From positions 393,819-457,818 of the forward strand of contig NZ_LMOL01000005.1 in NCBI RefSeq assembly GCF_001424565.1: DNA of 64,000 nucleotides, read 5' to 3'. The notes beneath the pieces are model-generated. The model was not told the DNA's origin, did not search any database, and was given only the letters and a program-made list of their open reading frames with translations. Made by a program: the position numbers and the translations under genes. Position 1 is the first letter of the stretch; each line of letters opens with the position of its first letter. This document shows, in pieces, positions 38,550 to 48,690 of the stretch. The DNA is from Arthrobacter sp. Leaf141 (lineage in GTDB: Bacteria > Actinomycetota > Actinomycetes > Actinomycetales > Micrococcaceae).

Positions 38550-40664
38550 GTGGCACAGGACGTGCTTACCGACCTTAGTAAGGTCCGCAACATCGGCATC
38601 ATGGCCCACATTGATGCCGGCAAGACCACCACCACCGAGCGCATCCTGTTTTACACGGGTGTGAACCACAAGATCGGCGAAACGCACGACGGCGCTTCGA
38701 CGACTGACTGGATGGAACAGGAAAAGGAACGCGGCATCACCATCACGTCTGCCGCCGTGACCTGCTTCTGGGAAAACAACCAGATCAACATCATCGACAC
38801 CCCCGGCCACGTTGACTTCACCGTTGAGGTTGAGCGCTCCCTGCGCGTCCTCGACGGCGCCGTTGCCGTCTTCGATGGCAAGGAAGGCGTGGAGCCGCAG
38901 TCCGAGACTGTTTGGCGCCAGGCCGACAAGTACAACGTCCCGCGTATCTGCTTCGTCAACAAGATGGACAAGCTGGGCGCTGACTTCTACTTCACCGTGG
39001 ACACGATTGTTAACCGCCTCGGCGCCAAGCCGCTGGTTATGCAGCTGCCCATCGGTGCGGAGAACGACTTCATCGGCGTTGTTGACCTGCTCTACATGCG
39101 TGCCCTCGTATGGCCCGGCGACTCCAAGGGTGACGTCACCATGGGTGCCAAGTACGAGATCCAGGAGATCCCGGCTGACCTCCAGGCGAAGGCTGAAGAG
39201 TACCGCGCAGCACTCGTTGAAGCTGTTGCCGAGTCCTCCGAAGAACTCATGGAGAAGTACCTCGAAGGCGAAGAGATCTCGATTGACGAGCTCAAGGCCG
39301 GCATCCGCAAGATGACCATCAACTCCGAGCTGTACCCCGTGTTCTGTGGCTCCGCCTTCAAGAACCGTGGCGTCCAGCCGATGCTCGATGCTGTCATCGA
39401 CTACCTGCCGAACCCGCTCGACGTCCCGCCGATGATCGGTCACGATCCCCGCGACGAAGAGAAGGAACTGACCCGCAAGCCGTCTTCCGAAGAGCCGTTC
39501 TCGGCCCTGGCGTTCAAGATTGCCGCGCACCCGTTCTTCGGCCAGCTCACCTTCGTCCGCGTGTACTCCGGTCACGTGGAAGCAGGCGCCCAGGTGGTCA
39601 ACTCCACCAAGGGCAAGAAGGAGCGCATCGGCAAGCTGTTCCAGATGCACGCCAACAAGGAAATGCCCGTTGATGGCGCTACCGCCGGCCACATCTACGC
39701 AGCGATCGGCTTGAAGGACACCACCACGGGTGACACCCTGTGTGATTCCGCCAACCAGATCGTCCTCGAGTCCATGAGCTTCCCGGAGCCCGTGATCTCG
39801 GTTGCCATCGAGCCCAACACCAAGGGTGACCAGGAGAAGCTCTCCACGGCCATCCAGAAGCTCTCCGCCGAGGACCCCACCTTCCAGGTGTCCCTCAACG
39901 AAGACACGGGCCAGACCATCATCGCCGGCATGGGCGAGCTCCACCTGGACATCCTGGTGGACCGCATGCGCCGCGAATTCAAGGTCGAGGCAAACGTTGG
40001 CAAGCCGCAGGTTGCCTACCGCGAAACCATCAAGAATGTTGTTGCGCGTCACGACTACACGCACAAGAAGCAGACCGGTGGTTCGGGCCAGTTCGCAAAG
40101 ATCCAGATCGCCATCGGGCCCCTGGATACTTCCGAAGGCGAGCTGTACGAGTTCGAGAACAAGGTGACCGGTGGACGTATTCCTCGCGAATACATTCCGT
40201 CCGTCGACGCCGGCATCCAGGATGCGCTGAACGACGGCGTCCTGGCCGGTTACCCGGTTGTTGGCATCAAGGCAACGCTGATTGACGGCGCTTACCACGA
40301 TGTTGACTCCTCGGAAATGGCGTTCAAGATCGCCGGCCGGATGGCTTTCAAGGAAGCCGCCCGCAAGGCGAACCCTGTCCTGCTCGAACCGCTGATGGAT
40401 GTCGAGGTCCGCACCCCTGAGGAATACATGGGTGAAGTTATCGGTGACCTCAACTCCCGCCGTGGCCAGATGCAGTCCATGGAAGATGCACAGGGTGTCA
40501 AGGTCATCCGTGCGCACGTCCCGCTGTCCGGCATGTTCGGCTACATCGGTGACCTGCGTTCAAAGACCCAGGGCCGCGCTGTGTACTCCATGACGTTCCA
40601 CAGCTACGCCGAGGTCCCGAAGGCATTCGCCGACGAGATCATCCAGAAGAACCGCGGCGAATAG
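38550..40664 (+). CDS. fusA: elongation factor G
   Basis: The translocation GTPase, 704 residues. The GTG at 38550 has GAAAGGGAG upstream and the protein then starts [22 protein letters not shown]1 [19 protein letters not shown], switch [19 protein letters not shown] and G4 [10 protein letters not shown] are intact. Domain IV carries [19 protein letters not shown], and the C-terminus [19 protein letters not shown] is typical. An ORF extension to 38523 has no support. A long hairpin and a separate promoter stand between it and tuf. Confidence 0.98.
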   Translation: MAQDVLTDLSKVRNIGIMAHIDAGKTTTTERILFYTGVNHKIGETHDGASTTDWMEQEKERGITITSAAVTCFWENNQINIIDTPGHVDFTVEVERSLRVLDGAVAVFDGKEGVEPQSETVWRQADKYNVPRICFVNKMDKLGADFYFTVDTIVNRLGAKPLVMQLPIGAENDFIGVVDLLYMRALVWPGDSKGDVTMGAKYEIQEIPADLQAKAEEYRAALVEAVAESSEELMEKYLEGEEISIDELKAGIRKMTINSELYPVFCGSAFKNRGVQPMLDAVIDYLPNPLDVPPMIGHDPRDEEKELTRKPSSEEPFSALAFKIAAHPFFGQLTFVRVYSGHVEAGAQVVNSTKGKKERIGKLFQMHANKEMPVDGATAGHIYAAIGLKDTTTGDTLCDSANQIVLESMSFPEPVISVAIEPNTKGDQEKLSTAIQKLSAEDPTFQVSLNEDTGQTIIAGMGELHLDILVDRMRREFKVEANVGKPQVAYRETIKNVVARHDYTHKKQTGGSGQFAKIQIAIGPLDTSEGELYEFENKVTGGRIPREYIPSVDAGIQDALNDGVLAGYPVVGIKATLIDGAYHDVDSSEMAFKIAGRMAFKEAARKANPVLLEPLMDVEVRTPEEYMGEVIGDLNSRRGQMQSMEDAQGVKVIRAHVPLSGMFGYIGDLRSKTQGRAVYSMTFHSYAEVPKAFADEIIQKNRGE

Positions 40665-40727
40665 TCCTCCGGGACAAGACGCAGCAAACAAACTCGGATG
40701 TGCTTCCGCCAGCGGAAAGTACAGCCG

Positions 40728-40770
40728 GTGCAGGTGGCCGGAAGGTCCCGGCCGCTCCGGCCATCTGCAC
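40728..40770 (+). terminator. hairpin between fusA and tuf, possible terminator without U tract
   Basis: GTGCAG, G, TGGCCGGA (40728-40742) pairs with TCCGGCCA, T, CTGCAC (40756-40770): 15 pairs including one G/U, with a 13-base loop. It lies before the tuf promoter, so partial termination of the fusA transcript is plausible. Confidence 0.5.
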
Positions 40771-40812
40771 GAACAGGCTCTAGGGACTAGTATTAGTTCC
40801 TGAATCTGCAAT

Positions 40813-40842
40813 TTCACCAATCCAAAGCCCCCCAAGTAGACT
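40813..40842 (+). promoter_or_regulatory. predicted tuf promoter
   Basis: TTCACC (40813-40818), an 18-base spacer, TAGACT (40837-40842), 70 bases before the tuf start. Confidence 0.45.
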
Positions 40843-40911
40843 TACCTGAGTTTCTGCCGCGATCAGCGCGGTTGAAGGGTAAGTCATTTGAAAACGTTCT
40901 AGGAGGAACCT

Positions 40912-42102
40912 GTGGCAAAGGCAAAGTTCGAGCGGACTAAGCCGCACGTTAACATCGGCACCATTGGTCACGTTGACCACGGTAAGACGACGTTGACGGC
41001 CGCCATTTCCAAGGTGCTGTACGACAAGTACCCGACTCTCAACGAGCAGCGCGACTTCGCGTCGATTGACTCTGCTCCCGAAGAGCGTCAGCGCGGCATT
41101 ACCATCAACATCTCCCACGTTGAATACCAGACCGAAAAGCGCCACTACGCACACGTAGACGCTCCGGGTCACGCTGACTACATCAAGAACATGATCACCG
41201 GTGCTGCACAGATGGACGGTGCAATCCTCGTGGTTGCCGCCACTGACGGCCCGATGGCTCAGACCCGCGAGCACGTCCTGCTCGCCCGCCAGGTTGGCGT
41301 TCCCTACCTGCTGGTTGCTCTGAACAAGTCGGACATGGTTGACGACGAAGAACTGCTGGACCTCGTTGAAATGGAAGTTCGTGAGCTGCTTTCCGCTCAG
41401 GGCTTCGATGGCGACGACGCTCCCGTTGTTCGCGTTTCCGGCCTGAAGGCACTCGAAGGCGACCCCGTTTGGGTCAAGTCCGTCGAGGACCTCATGGAAG
41501 CCGTTGACGAGTCCGTTCCGGACCCCGTACGTGACCGTGACAAGCCGTTCCTCATGCCTATCGAGGACGTCTTCACCATCACCGGCCGTGGCACCGTTGT
41601 TACGGGCCGCGCCGAGCGTGGCACCCTCGCCATCAACTCCGAGGTCGAGATCGTCGGCATCCGTCCGGTCCAGAAGACCACGGTTACCGGTATCGAGATG
41701 TTCCACAAGCAGCTCGACGAAGCATGGGCCGGCGAGAACTGTGGCCTCCTGCTCCGCGGTCTGAAGCGCGACGATGTCGAGCGTGGCCAGGTTGTCGTCA
41801 AGCCGGGTTCCATCACCCCGCACACCGACTTCGAAGCCAACGTCTACATCCTCTCCAAGGACGAAGGCGGGCGTCACAACCCGTTCTACTCCAACTACCG
41901 CCCGCAGTTCTACTTCCGCACCACGGACGTAACCGGCGTTATCACCCTGCCCGAGGGCACGGAAATGGTTATGCCCGGCGATAACACTGAGATGACCGTT
42001 GCGCTCATCCAGCCCATCGCCATGGAAGAGGGCCTCGGCTTCGCTATCCGCGAAGGCGGCCGCACCGTTGGTTCAGGACGCGTTACCAAGATCAACAAGT
42101 AG
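40912..42102 (+). CDS. tuf: elongation factor Tu
   Basis: EF-Tu delivers aminoacyl-tRNA to the ribosome. 396 residues from a GTG at 40912 behind GGAGGAACC. G1 [14 protein letters not shown], the switch region [15 protein letters not shown]3 [12 protein letters not shown] and G4 [12 protein letters not shown] are intact. Domain 3 ends [18 protein letters not shown]. The kirromycin-relevant region shows nothing unusual. It has its own promoter and a perfect terminator, so it can be expressed above fusA. Confidence 0.98.
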   Translation: MAKAKFERTKPHVNIGTIGHVDHGKTTLTAAISKVLYDKYPTLNEQRDFASIDSAPEERQRGITINISHVEYQTEKRHYAHVDAPGHADYIKNMITGAAQMDGAILVVAATDGPMAQTREHVLLARQVGVPYLLVALNKSDMVDDEELLDLVEMEVRELLSAQGFDGDDAPVVRVSGLKALEGDPVWVKSVEDLMEAVDESVPDPVRDRDKPFLMPIEDVFTITGRGTVVTGRAERGTLAINSEVEIVGIRPVQKTTVTGIEMFHKQLDEAWAGENCGLLLRGLKRDDVERGQVVVKPGSITPHTDFEANVYILSKDEGGRHNPFYSNYRPQFYFRTTDVTGVITLPEGTEMVMPGDNTEMTVALIQPIAMEEGLGFAIREGGRTVGSGRVTKINK

Positions 42103-42152
42103 TCTTTGCTGATTACTGGCCGGAAGGGCTTATGGCCCGGATGACCGCTGGG

Positions 42153-42181
42153 AAACCCCGCTGCTGTGCAGCGGGGTTTTC
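42153..42181 (+). terminator. intrinsic terminator after tuf
   Basis: AAACCCCGCTGC (42153-42164), loop TGT, exact complement 42168-42179, then TTTTCCTTTG. Confidence 0.93.
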
Positions 42182-42185
42182 CTTT

Positions 42186-42220
42186 GCTACTATTTATCCA
42201 GTCATTGGATAAATAGTAGC
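42186..42220. promoter_or_regulatory. AT-rich perfect palindrome before the giant membrane protein gene
   Basis: GCTACTATTTATCCA, five bases (GTCAT), and the exact complement: 15-base arms in an AT-rich island within 65% GC DNA. It lies five bases after the tuf terminator and 30 bases before the next start, where the promoter must be. It is probably an operator; the TTATCCA halves also resemble a poor DnaA box pair. Confidence 0.6.
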
Positions 42221-42250
42221 GCCACAACGCTGCCCGGAAAGGCCATGGAC

Positions 42251-45200
42251 ATGACGGACGAATCCTACGAGGCCGGATACCGGGCCGGACACCTGCAGGG
42301 CTGGCTCGATGCCATGGCCAGGGTGGCCGCGGAACCACCGGCGCCAGCATCGTCAACAGCCAGGCCGACGCCGGTGGCCCCGCGTGCTGAGCCACTGGGA
42401 CCGCCTGCCGTCCCTACTCCGCCGCTGGCACCTGTGCAGGAAGTGTTTGGGGCGGCGCAGAAACCGTGGGCGCCCACCCGGCAGCCCCTGCTGCAACCGG
42501 CACTGTTGCAGCCGGCCCGGCAGCAGCTGGCCGAACCCGCCCACGCCACACCCGCGCAGCCGCTTGCCGTTCCGCCGTCGGTCCCTATGCATGGAACTGC
42601 CGTGCCCGTAGAAACCGAAGCCGAGCGCCAGGCGCGGCGGGCCCGCCGCGACCGGCAGAACATCAACATCACGCTTTACGTGGCCAGCCTGCTCCTGGTG
42701 GCTGCGGCTGCCCTCTTTATTGGTACCGGCCTGCCGCCCATGCTCCGGTTCGCCGGAGTCTGCGCCGTGGCCGCAGCCTTCTACGTCGCGGGATTTGTCC
42801 TGCATGCCAAAGTGGCACGGCTCAAACCTGCGGCGGTCGCCTTTACCGGCACGGGGCTGGCGCTGGTGCCGGTGACCGGGCTGGCGATGTACAACTTCGT
42901 CTGGAGCGACGGCCCGGCGGCCTGGCTCGTCACCTCCCTGGTGGGAACGGCCGCCTACGTTGCGGCGTCGGTGCGGCTGGAGAGCAGGGTTCTGGCCTAC
43001 CTTTCGCTGACGTTCCTGATCTCGACGGCCTGGTCCGGCACCGCTGTGCTCGGCGCAGCCCTGGTCTGGTACTTTGTGGTCCTCATCGCGGTGTCCATTG
43101 GCTTTACCGTGCTCTCCCTGGGCAGGCCCGGCTGGCTCCCGCCGCTGTATGTGCAGCCCCTGGCCGTCCTGCATCCGGTGCTGGTTCCGGCCGTGGCACT
43201 GGTTGTCACCTGCATCCCGGGCCTGATCTCCGCGTCCGAATACGCGGGGGTCATCGGACTGTGCGGTGTGTACTTCGTCGGCATTGCAGCCGTCCGCAGC
43301 AGCACGCAACGGGTCCTGCACTACTTCGCCGCTCGGGCAGCCCTGACAGCGGGGTTGTCCGTGGGCGTCGCGGAGCTGACCGGGCACGGCCGTGACGGTC
43401 TGCTGGCGGCGGTTGTCCTTCTGGCGGCCCAGTCCATCGCGGTGGCGTACGGCATGCCGGTCCTCGCGAAGTGGTTCCCCTCCGCCCCTGTGACGGACGA
43501 AGAGCGACAGGTCCAGCCACAGATCCAGGCCCAACCGCAGGTTCCGCCCCGGGTCCGGGGCAGGTGGCGCTTTGATGCACTGGGAACCTTTGCCGTCCAG
43601 GTACTGGCCACAGGCATCTTTGCCGTGGCCGTGGAGTTTTCCCGGCAGGGCCAGGGCGGCGTCCCGCTTTGGGTCCCGGTGCTTATCCTCCTCGCCACCA
43701 GCATGGTAATCGCTGCCAGGCTGGGCGGCAGGGCCGAATATGCCCCCTATGCCGCCCTGCTGCTGGCAGGACTGGCCGCGCCCGTTATGGGGGCGTGGCC
43801 GCTGGCCTTGATGCTGCTCCTGGCCGGCGCCGGCTGGCTGGCCAGAATGCGCCCGGGAATCGCGACGCCGGCAACTGTCCCGTTGCTGCTGTTCAACGCC
43901 AGGTTGGCACTCACCGCCGCCGCACCCGCTGTTGCAGCCGCCGTCACGGATGGCAGCGCGCAACGGCCTGCCATCCTGGCGGCACTCCTCGTTGCCGTGG
44001 TCCTCCAGCAGCTGCTGTCGGTATGGGTGATGGTCCGGAGCCGGCCCGCGCTGGCGCCGGAGGCAACGTTGATGGGCTTTGTACTCGCCGGAGTTGCCTG
44101 CAGTGTTGTGCTGGCCTGGACGGAGCCGGCGCCGCTGGCCACCGCGGGCCTGTTCCTGCAGCTGGCGGCTGCGGTGGCCGTGGGCCTGTTCCTGCTGCCG
44201 CGGAACCCATCGGCCGGCCGGTGGAGCGCAAGCGTGGGGGAGGTGCTGCCCCCGGCGGCAGCCGCCGTGCTGGTTCTGACCGCCTTCAGTGAGCTCCCCG
44301 ACGCCGTGGCCAACGCTGCGTTGCTCCTGCTGACCGCCTACTTCCTGGTCGCCGCACGCCGGCTGCCGGGACGTGGGCACCGCTGGACCTATTGGTGGCT
44401 GGCGCGTGCCGCCGGTACCGTCCTGGTCCTGACGGGCCTGGCCCAGTACGCGCCCGGCGCGGTCCAGCCGGCCGTTGTCCTGGTCCTCGTCCTGGCGGCG
44501 CAGCTGGTGTTCCCGCTGGGTGCCGCCATCCTCGGCCGGGCGCCCCGTGGCGTCCTTGCAGACACTGGAGCGGTGGTGTTCCTGCAGTTGGCAGCCAGTG
44601 CCATGCTGGCGCCGGCGCTGTCCACTGGAACCTGGCACAACACGGCGGTCCTTGCCGCCACTGCGCTGTCTGCTGCCGCCGCCGGGTACGTGCTCCGCGA
44701 ACGCCGGGCCGCCGTCGTTATTGCCCCTGCCGCGGTTGTGGCCCTTGCCGTGCTTTCCGCCGGGAATCCCGCCTACGCGGAAATCCTCCTCGCCGTCTTT
44801 GGCGTGTTCGCTGCGGCCATGGTGGTGGCAGCGCCCCAGCCTGTCCGCAAGGGCTGGTACTTTGTTGCCGCCAGGGTGTCTGCTGCGGCGCTGGCCGTGG
44901 TGTTCAGTTACGACGCCGGCGCCTCGCCCACCGCAGTCTCCCTCACGTTCGCGGGGGTCCTGGCAGCCCAGCACGGGGTGCGCTGGGCGATGCGGCACCG
45001 CCTGGCGGCCGTTCCGTTCCAGCAGGCCGCGGTGTGGATCACCCTGGCCGGGCAGGCCATCCTGCCCGTGGTTTTCTCGCTGCGGAACGTTTCCGGTCCC
45101 GGGGCGGCCGACGCCGGACGGTGGGTTGTGCTCCTGGAACTGGCACTGCTGCTGGTTTCCGCGGTGGTGGCCAGCCGGCTGTTCGCGGCCCGCGGCGCAC

Positions 45201-46366
45201 TCTACTTCGGAGTCTTCGCGCTGCTGGCCCTGGCCCTTTCGCTGGGACCGGTTGTCCGCCTGACGCCGCCGCCGTTCCTGACGTATACGGGCACGCTGCT
45301 GGTCCTGATGGGCCTGGCGGTTGCGGCGTGCGCCGCAGGGGTGTGGCGGCGCGGGCGCCCGCAGGAGTCCGCGGCCGATCGCTGGCTTTGGGTTGCAGCT
45401 GCCGGCGCCTTCGCGGTGACGGCCCTGTCCGTGTCGCCCCTGGCCATGGACTGGGCGCCCGGCGCCGCTGTGCTGGTGGTCGCGGCAACCTGTTTCACTG
45501 TCTCCCACGTGGAGCGGATCCCAGTCCTGTATCCGGTGGCTGCGGCAGCGGTGCTGGCCGGAGCCGGCCTGCTGTCGCTGGCCGTTTTCCCGCCCCCGGT
45601 TGGCGTGTGGGGAAGCTACTGGCCGTGGCTTGCCGGAACGGGCCTGGCTGCTGTGGGCCTTTACGGGGCCCGCTGGCTCCCGGGTGTGCTTTCGGCGCTG
45701 GACCCGGTCCGCCGTTGGTCCCTCGTGGGCGGCGCCCTGGTGGGCCTCGCCGGCGTTGCGGCCCAGGGGCTGCGTGCCGACGCGACATCCTGGACCGGCG
45801 CAGCTGTCCTGGCGGCAGGCGTCGGCATCACTGTGGTGGAGGTGCCGGCCAGATGGCGGCGGGCCACGGCGGAGCTGGGCGCGGTGGCAGTGCTGGCAGG
45901 CATCCAGCGGGCCTCGATCTTCAGCCTTGACACCCGCAGCTTCGCCGGGCTGCCCGACCTTTTCTGGGTGGTGCAGTGGTACGTGCTGCTGGGCGCCGCG
46001 GTGGCGGTGCTGCGGTACCTGGCGGGGCAGGCCGCCGTGGGCCGGACTGTTTTGTCAGTGGCGGCCGGGCTGCTGACATTGAGCGGGCTGGGCATAGTCT
46101 TCGGCGGCAACGGCGGCCAGCAGCTTTGGGTGCTGGTGCTCCTGGCGGGGCTGCTGCTGGCCGGGCTGGCTTTTGGTGAACGGCTGTTCGTGTGGTGGGG
46201 TGCCGCCGGGGTTGCCGCGTGCGTCCTGTGGGCCATGCGCCAGTACACGTTCGCGCTGCTGGCGCTGATCGCGGTCGGACTCATTGCCTTCGCTGTATGG
46301 CGCCTGAACCGCAGCACCGGTACCGGGCCTGAAGCAGGGGACGGAGCGTCGGGCAACGCCCCCTGA
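42251..46366 (+). CDS. giant polytopic membrane protein, function unknown
   Basis: About 1371 residues. After a short N-terminal helical motif (MTDESYEAGYRAGHLQGWLD) comes a Pro/Ala/Gln-rich cytoplasmic linker to about residue 125, a basic patch RQARRARRDRQNINI, then roughly thirty or more membrane segments to the end with only one sizeable charged loop (about 415-440, DEERQVQPQIQAQPQVPPR). No transporter, kinase or hydrolase motif is seen. The ATG at 42251 is chosen because GGAAAGG lies eight bases upstream; ATG 42245 is too close to it. Similar alanine-rich proteins occur in actinobacteria as hypothetical integral membrane proteins. It is divergent from nothing and probably read with the microprotein downstream. 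Confidence 0.8.
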   Translation: MTDESYEAGYRAGHLQGWLDAMARVAAEPPAPASSTARPTPVAPRAEPLGPPAVPTPPLAPVQEVFGAAQKPWAPTRQPLLQPALLQPARQQLAEPAHATPAQPLAVPPSVPMHGTAVPVETEAERQARRARRDRQNINITLYVASLLLVAAAALFIGTGLPPMLRFAGVCAVAAAFYVAGFVLHAKVARLKPAAVAFTGTGLALVPVTGLAMYNFVWSDGPAAWLVTSLVGTAAYVAASVRLESRVLAYLSLTFLISTAWSGTAVLGAALVWYFVVLIAVSIGFTVLSLGRPGWLPPLYVQPLAVLHPVLVPAVALVVTCIPGLISASEYAGVIGLCGVYFVGIAAVRSSTQRVLHYFAARAALTAGLSVGVAELTGHGRDGLLAAVVLLAAQSIAVAYGMPVLAKWFPSAPVTDEERQVQPQIQAQPQVPPRVRGRWRFDALGTFAVQVLATGIFAVAVEFSRQGQGGVPLWVPVLILLATSMVIAARLGGRAEYAPYAALLLAGLAAPVMGAWPLALMLLLAGAGWLARMRPGIATPATVPLLLFNARLALTAAAPAVAAAVTDGSAQRPAILAALLVAVVLQQLLSVWVMVRSRPALAPEATLMGFVLAGVACSVVLAWTEPAPLATAGLFLQLAAAVAVGLFLLPRNPSAGRWSASVGEVLPPAAAAVLVLTAFSELPDAVANAALLLLTAYFLVAARRLPGRGHRWTYWWLARAAGTVLVLTGLAQYAPGAVQPAVVLVLVLAAQLVFPLGAAILGRAPRGVLADTGAVVFLQLAASAMLAPALSTGTWHNTAVLAATALSAAAAGYVLRERRAAVVIAPAAVVALAVLSAGNPAYAEILLAVFGVFAAAMVVAAPQPVRKGWYFVAARVSAAALAVVFSYDAGASPTAVSLTFAGVLAAQHGVRWAMRHRLAAVPFQQAAVWITLAGQAILPVVFSLRNVSGPGAADAGRWVVLLELALLLVSAVVASRLFAARGALYFGVFALLALALSLGPVVRLTPPPFLTYTGTLLVLMGLAVAACAAGVWRRGRPQESAADRWLWVAAAGAFAVTALSVSPLAMDWAPGAAVLVVAATCFTVSHVERIPVLYPVAAAAVLAGAGLLSLAVFPPPVGVWGSYWPWLAGTGLAAVGLYGARWLPGVLSALDPVRRWSLVGGALVGLAGVAAQGLRADATSWTGAAVLAAGVGITVVEVPARWRRATAELGAVAVLAGIQRASIFSLDTRSFAGLPDLFWVVQWYVLLGAAVAVLRYLAGQAAVGRTVLSVAAGLLTLSGLGIVFGGNGGQQLWVLVLLAGLLLAGLAFGERLFVWWGAAGVAACVLWAMRQYTFALLALIAVGLIAFAVWRLNRSTGTGPEAGDGASGNAP

Positions 46367-46395
46367 TACTGTTGCAGCATCGAAGGGAGTTCATC

Positions 46396-46521
46396 ATGGG
46401 ATGGCTTATTTTCCTCATTGTCGCCGTTGCCGTAGTGGCAGGCGTGTTTTGGGCCAAAAAGCATTTCCGCCAGGAAATCGACCGGGCAAAGCGGATCAAC
46501 CGGGCCAACAAAAACCAGTAA
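46396..46521 (+). CDS. 41-residue single-pass membrane microprotein
   Basis: MGWLIFLIVAVAVVAGVFWA forms one membrane segment, followed by a strongly basic, helical tail (KKHFRQEIDRAKRINRANK). AAGGGAG lies about eight bases before the ATG at 46396, a good ribosome site. It follows the giant membrane protein gene by 29 bases and converges on the GH1 gene, 21 bases away. Function unknown; it could be an accessory subunit of the large membrane protein. Confidence 0.7.
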   Translation: MGWLIFLIVAVAVVAGVFWAKKHFRQEIDRAKRINRANKNQ

Positions 46522-46542
46522 CTGCCCCGCTGGAAGGCCGGT

Positions 46543-47967
46543 TCAGGCCTGCCGGGCCCGCGCCAGGGCCTGGTACCAATAGAACGACTGTTTGGGCGTC
46601 CGTTCCTGGGTGTCGAAGTCCACGTGGACCAGGCCGAAACGCTGCGAATAACCGGCAGCCCATTCGAAGTTGTCCATCAGCGTCCAGACGTAGTAGCCGC
46701 GGAGGTCCACACCCTCCGCGGATCCGCCCGGGGCCACGGCCGCCAGCGCCGCGCCCAGGTGATCGGCCAAATAACTGATCCGCTCGGTATCCTGCAGTGT
46801 GCCGGTCACGTTGGCGGGCTCCGGGAAGCTGGCACCGCCCTCCGTGATGAACACCGGGGGGAGCGAGGCGCCGTAGCGGTCACGGAAGTCCCGCAGCAGG
46901 ATGCCCAGGTGCTGCGGCGCCACCGGCCAGCCAAAGCCGGTGCTCTTGTATTCGGGGTAGCCCACATCGTGGAAGGGCATCCTGGCCACCGCTTCCGGCA
47001 GGTCCGGCGGCCCGGCGGGCCCCCGCCCCAGGGCCACCCTGACCGGGAAATAGTAGTTCAGGCCGTAGAAGTCCAAGGGCTGATGGATGGTGCGCAGGTC
47101 GGCGTCGGAGACCCTGCCGAGGGACCGCAGCCACGGCCTGGCGTAGAACGGCAGGCGGGGATAGCGGCCCAACAGCACCGGATCGGCGTACATCCTGTTC
47201 ATCAGCAGGTCATACATGTGGGCCACCAACCGGTCGCCGGGCTTGCCGCTGGCGGGCCGCACGGGAGCGTGGAGGTTGGTGATCCCCACATCGCCTGCGA
47301 CGCCGGCGGCGCGGAGGGCCTGCACCCCCAGCCCGTGGGCCAGGAGTTGATGGTGGATGGCGGGCAGCGCATCAAAGAGGAGTGCGCGGCCCGGAGCATG
47401 GACGCCCAGGGCGTATCCGTTAAGCGTCACTGACAACGGTTCGTTCAGGGTGACCCATTGCGCCACGCGGTCGCCGAACCGGGCGGCGGCCGCCGCGGCA
47501 TAATCGGCGAAACGGCCGGCGGTGTCTCGGTTGAGCCAGCCGCCGCTGTGCTCAAGCGGCAGGGGAGTGTCCCAGTGGTAGAGGGTGGCCATGGGCGAGA
47601 TACCTGCCGCGAGGAGGCTGTCGATCAGGCGGTCGTAGAAATCCAGGCCTTCAGCGTTGAAGCCGCCGCGGCCATCAGGCTGGATCCGGGGCCAGGACAG
47701 CGAAAACCGGTACGAGTCCACGCCGAGGTCCTGGAGCAGGGCAACGTCCTGGGGAAGGCGGTTGTAGTGGTCGCAGGCCACTGCCGGGGAATCGCCCGCA
47801 ACGATGGCGCCGGGCTTCTCCGCGAACGCATCCCAGCCGGACGGGCCACGGCCGTCAGCACTCAGGGAGCCCTCGATCTGGAACGCCGCCGCCGCCACTC
47901 CCAACGTGAACGACGGCGGGATGCGGCCTGCGAGCTCCGTCGCCGATTCCGTGCTTTCGAGCGTCAT
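46543..47967 (-). CDS. GH1 family beta-glucosidase-like glycosidase
   Basis: A 474-residue cytoplasmic glycoside hydrolase of family 1 that splits beta-glucosides or related disaccharides. The N-terminal signature FTLGVAAAAFQIEGSLSADGRG is present, the acid/base is E176 in TLNEPLSV, and the nucleophile is E376 in FITEGGASFP, where the family usually has ITENG. WTLMDNFEWAAGYSQRFGL near the end is typical. The ATG at 47967 is used; the ORF to 48039 lacks family similarity. No sugar transporter is adjacent; it stands alone between the membrane-protein pair and the S10 operon. Confidence 0.93.
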   Translation of the reverse strand: MTLESTESATELAGRIPPSFTLGVAAAAFQIEGSLSADGRGPSGWDAFAEKPGAIVAGDSPAVACDHYNRLPQDVALLQDLGVDSYRFSLSWPRIQPDGRGGFNAEGLDFYDRLIDSLLAAGISPMATLYHWDTPLPLEHSGGWLNRDTAGRFADYAAAAAARFGDRVAQWVTLNEPLSVTLNGYALGVHAPGRALLFDALPAIHHQLLAHGLGVQALRAAGVAGDVGITNLHAPVRPASGKPGDRLVAHMYDLLMNRMYADPVLLGRYPRLPFYARPWLRSLGRVSDADLRTIHQPLDFYGLNYYFPVRVALGRGPAGPPDLPEAVARMPFHDVGYPEYKSTGFGWPVAPQHLGILLRDFRDRYGASLPPVFITEGGASFPEPANVTGTLQDTERISYLADHLGAALAAVAPGGSAEGVDLRGYYVWTLMDNFEWAAGYSQRFGLVHVDFDTQERTPKQSFYWYQALARARQA

Positions 47968-48364
47968 GGACCAATCATCCACACGGACCCAGTGCAGGGC
48001 AATGGGCCGCGCAGGGGGCCGGTAAGGCCCGATTCGCATCTGGCGCCCGTTTCCGGCATACTAGATGAGTTGTTCAAGCGCTTCTTCGTGTCCCGATCCG
48101 GATAATGCCGGGTGCCAGGGTCCAGGTGGAAGCCCAAACATAACCCACCCCCATGGAATTGCGGATTTGTATGCGTCCAAAGCGCGACACGCCCGACCGC
48201 GGGGGTCGGTTACGCCGGCAAGGTGAGGAACCCGGATTCGTCCGGATTCAGTTTGTGCGGCGGGTGGTGGTTACGACTTTGAATGCTTCGGCAGCCACAC
48301 AACGGGTAAGTGAACAGAGCAGCCCCAATCAGGGGAAGCACAGACTGAAAGAGAGTCAGGCGAC
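47968..48364 (+). promoter_or_regulatory. S10 operon promoter and leader region
   Basis: A roughly 400-base gap between divergent genes. A weak promoter candidate for the S10 operon is TTCGCA (48033-48038), 18 bases, CATACT (48057-48062). In the leader CCGACC (48193-48198) and GGTCGG (48204-48209) form a hairpin, and CCGGATTC is repeated twice near 48232-48250. The long leader could carry ribosomal-protein feedback control, but no known element is recognised. Confidence 0.4.
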
Positions 48365-48673
<309 letters not shown>

Positions 48674-48690
48674 GGAGGTGCTGAGAGACT

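Noticed and set aside
38502-40517. 671-codon open frame antisense to fusA
   Set aside because: Shadow of a highly expressed gene with strong third-position GC bias; no recognisable domain.
42353-45508. 1051-codon open frame antisense to the giant membrane protein gene
   Set aside because: Its product is a low-complexity Gln/Gly/His/Arg-rich shadow; the plus-strand frame has clean membrane segments.
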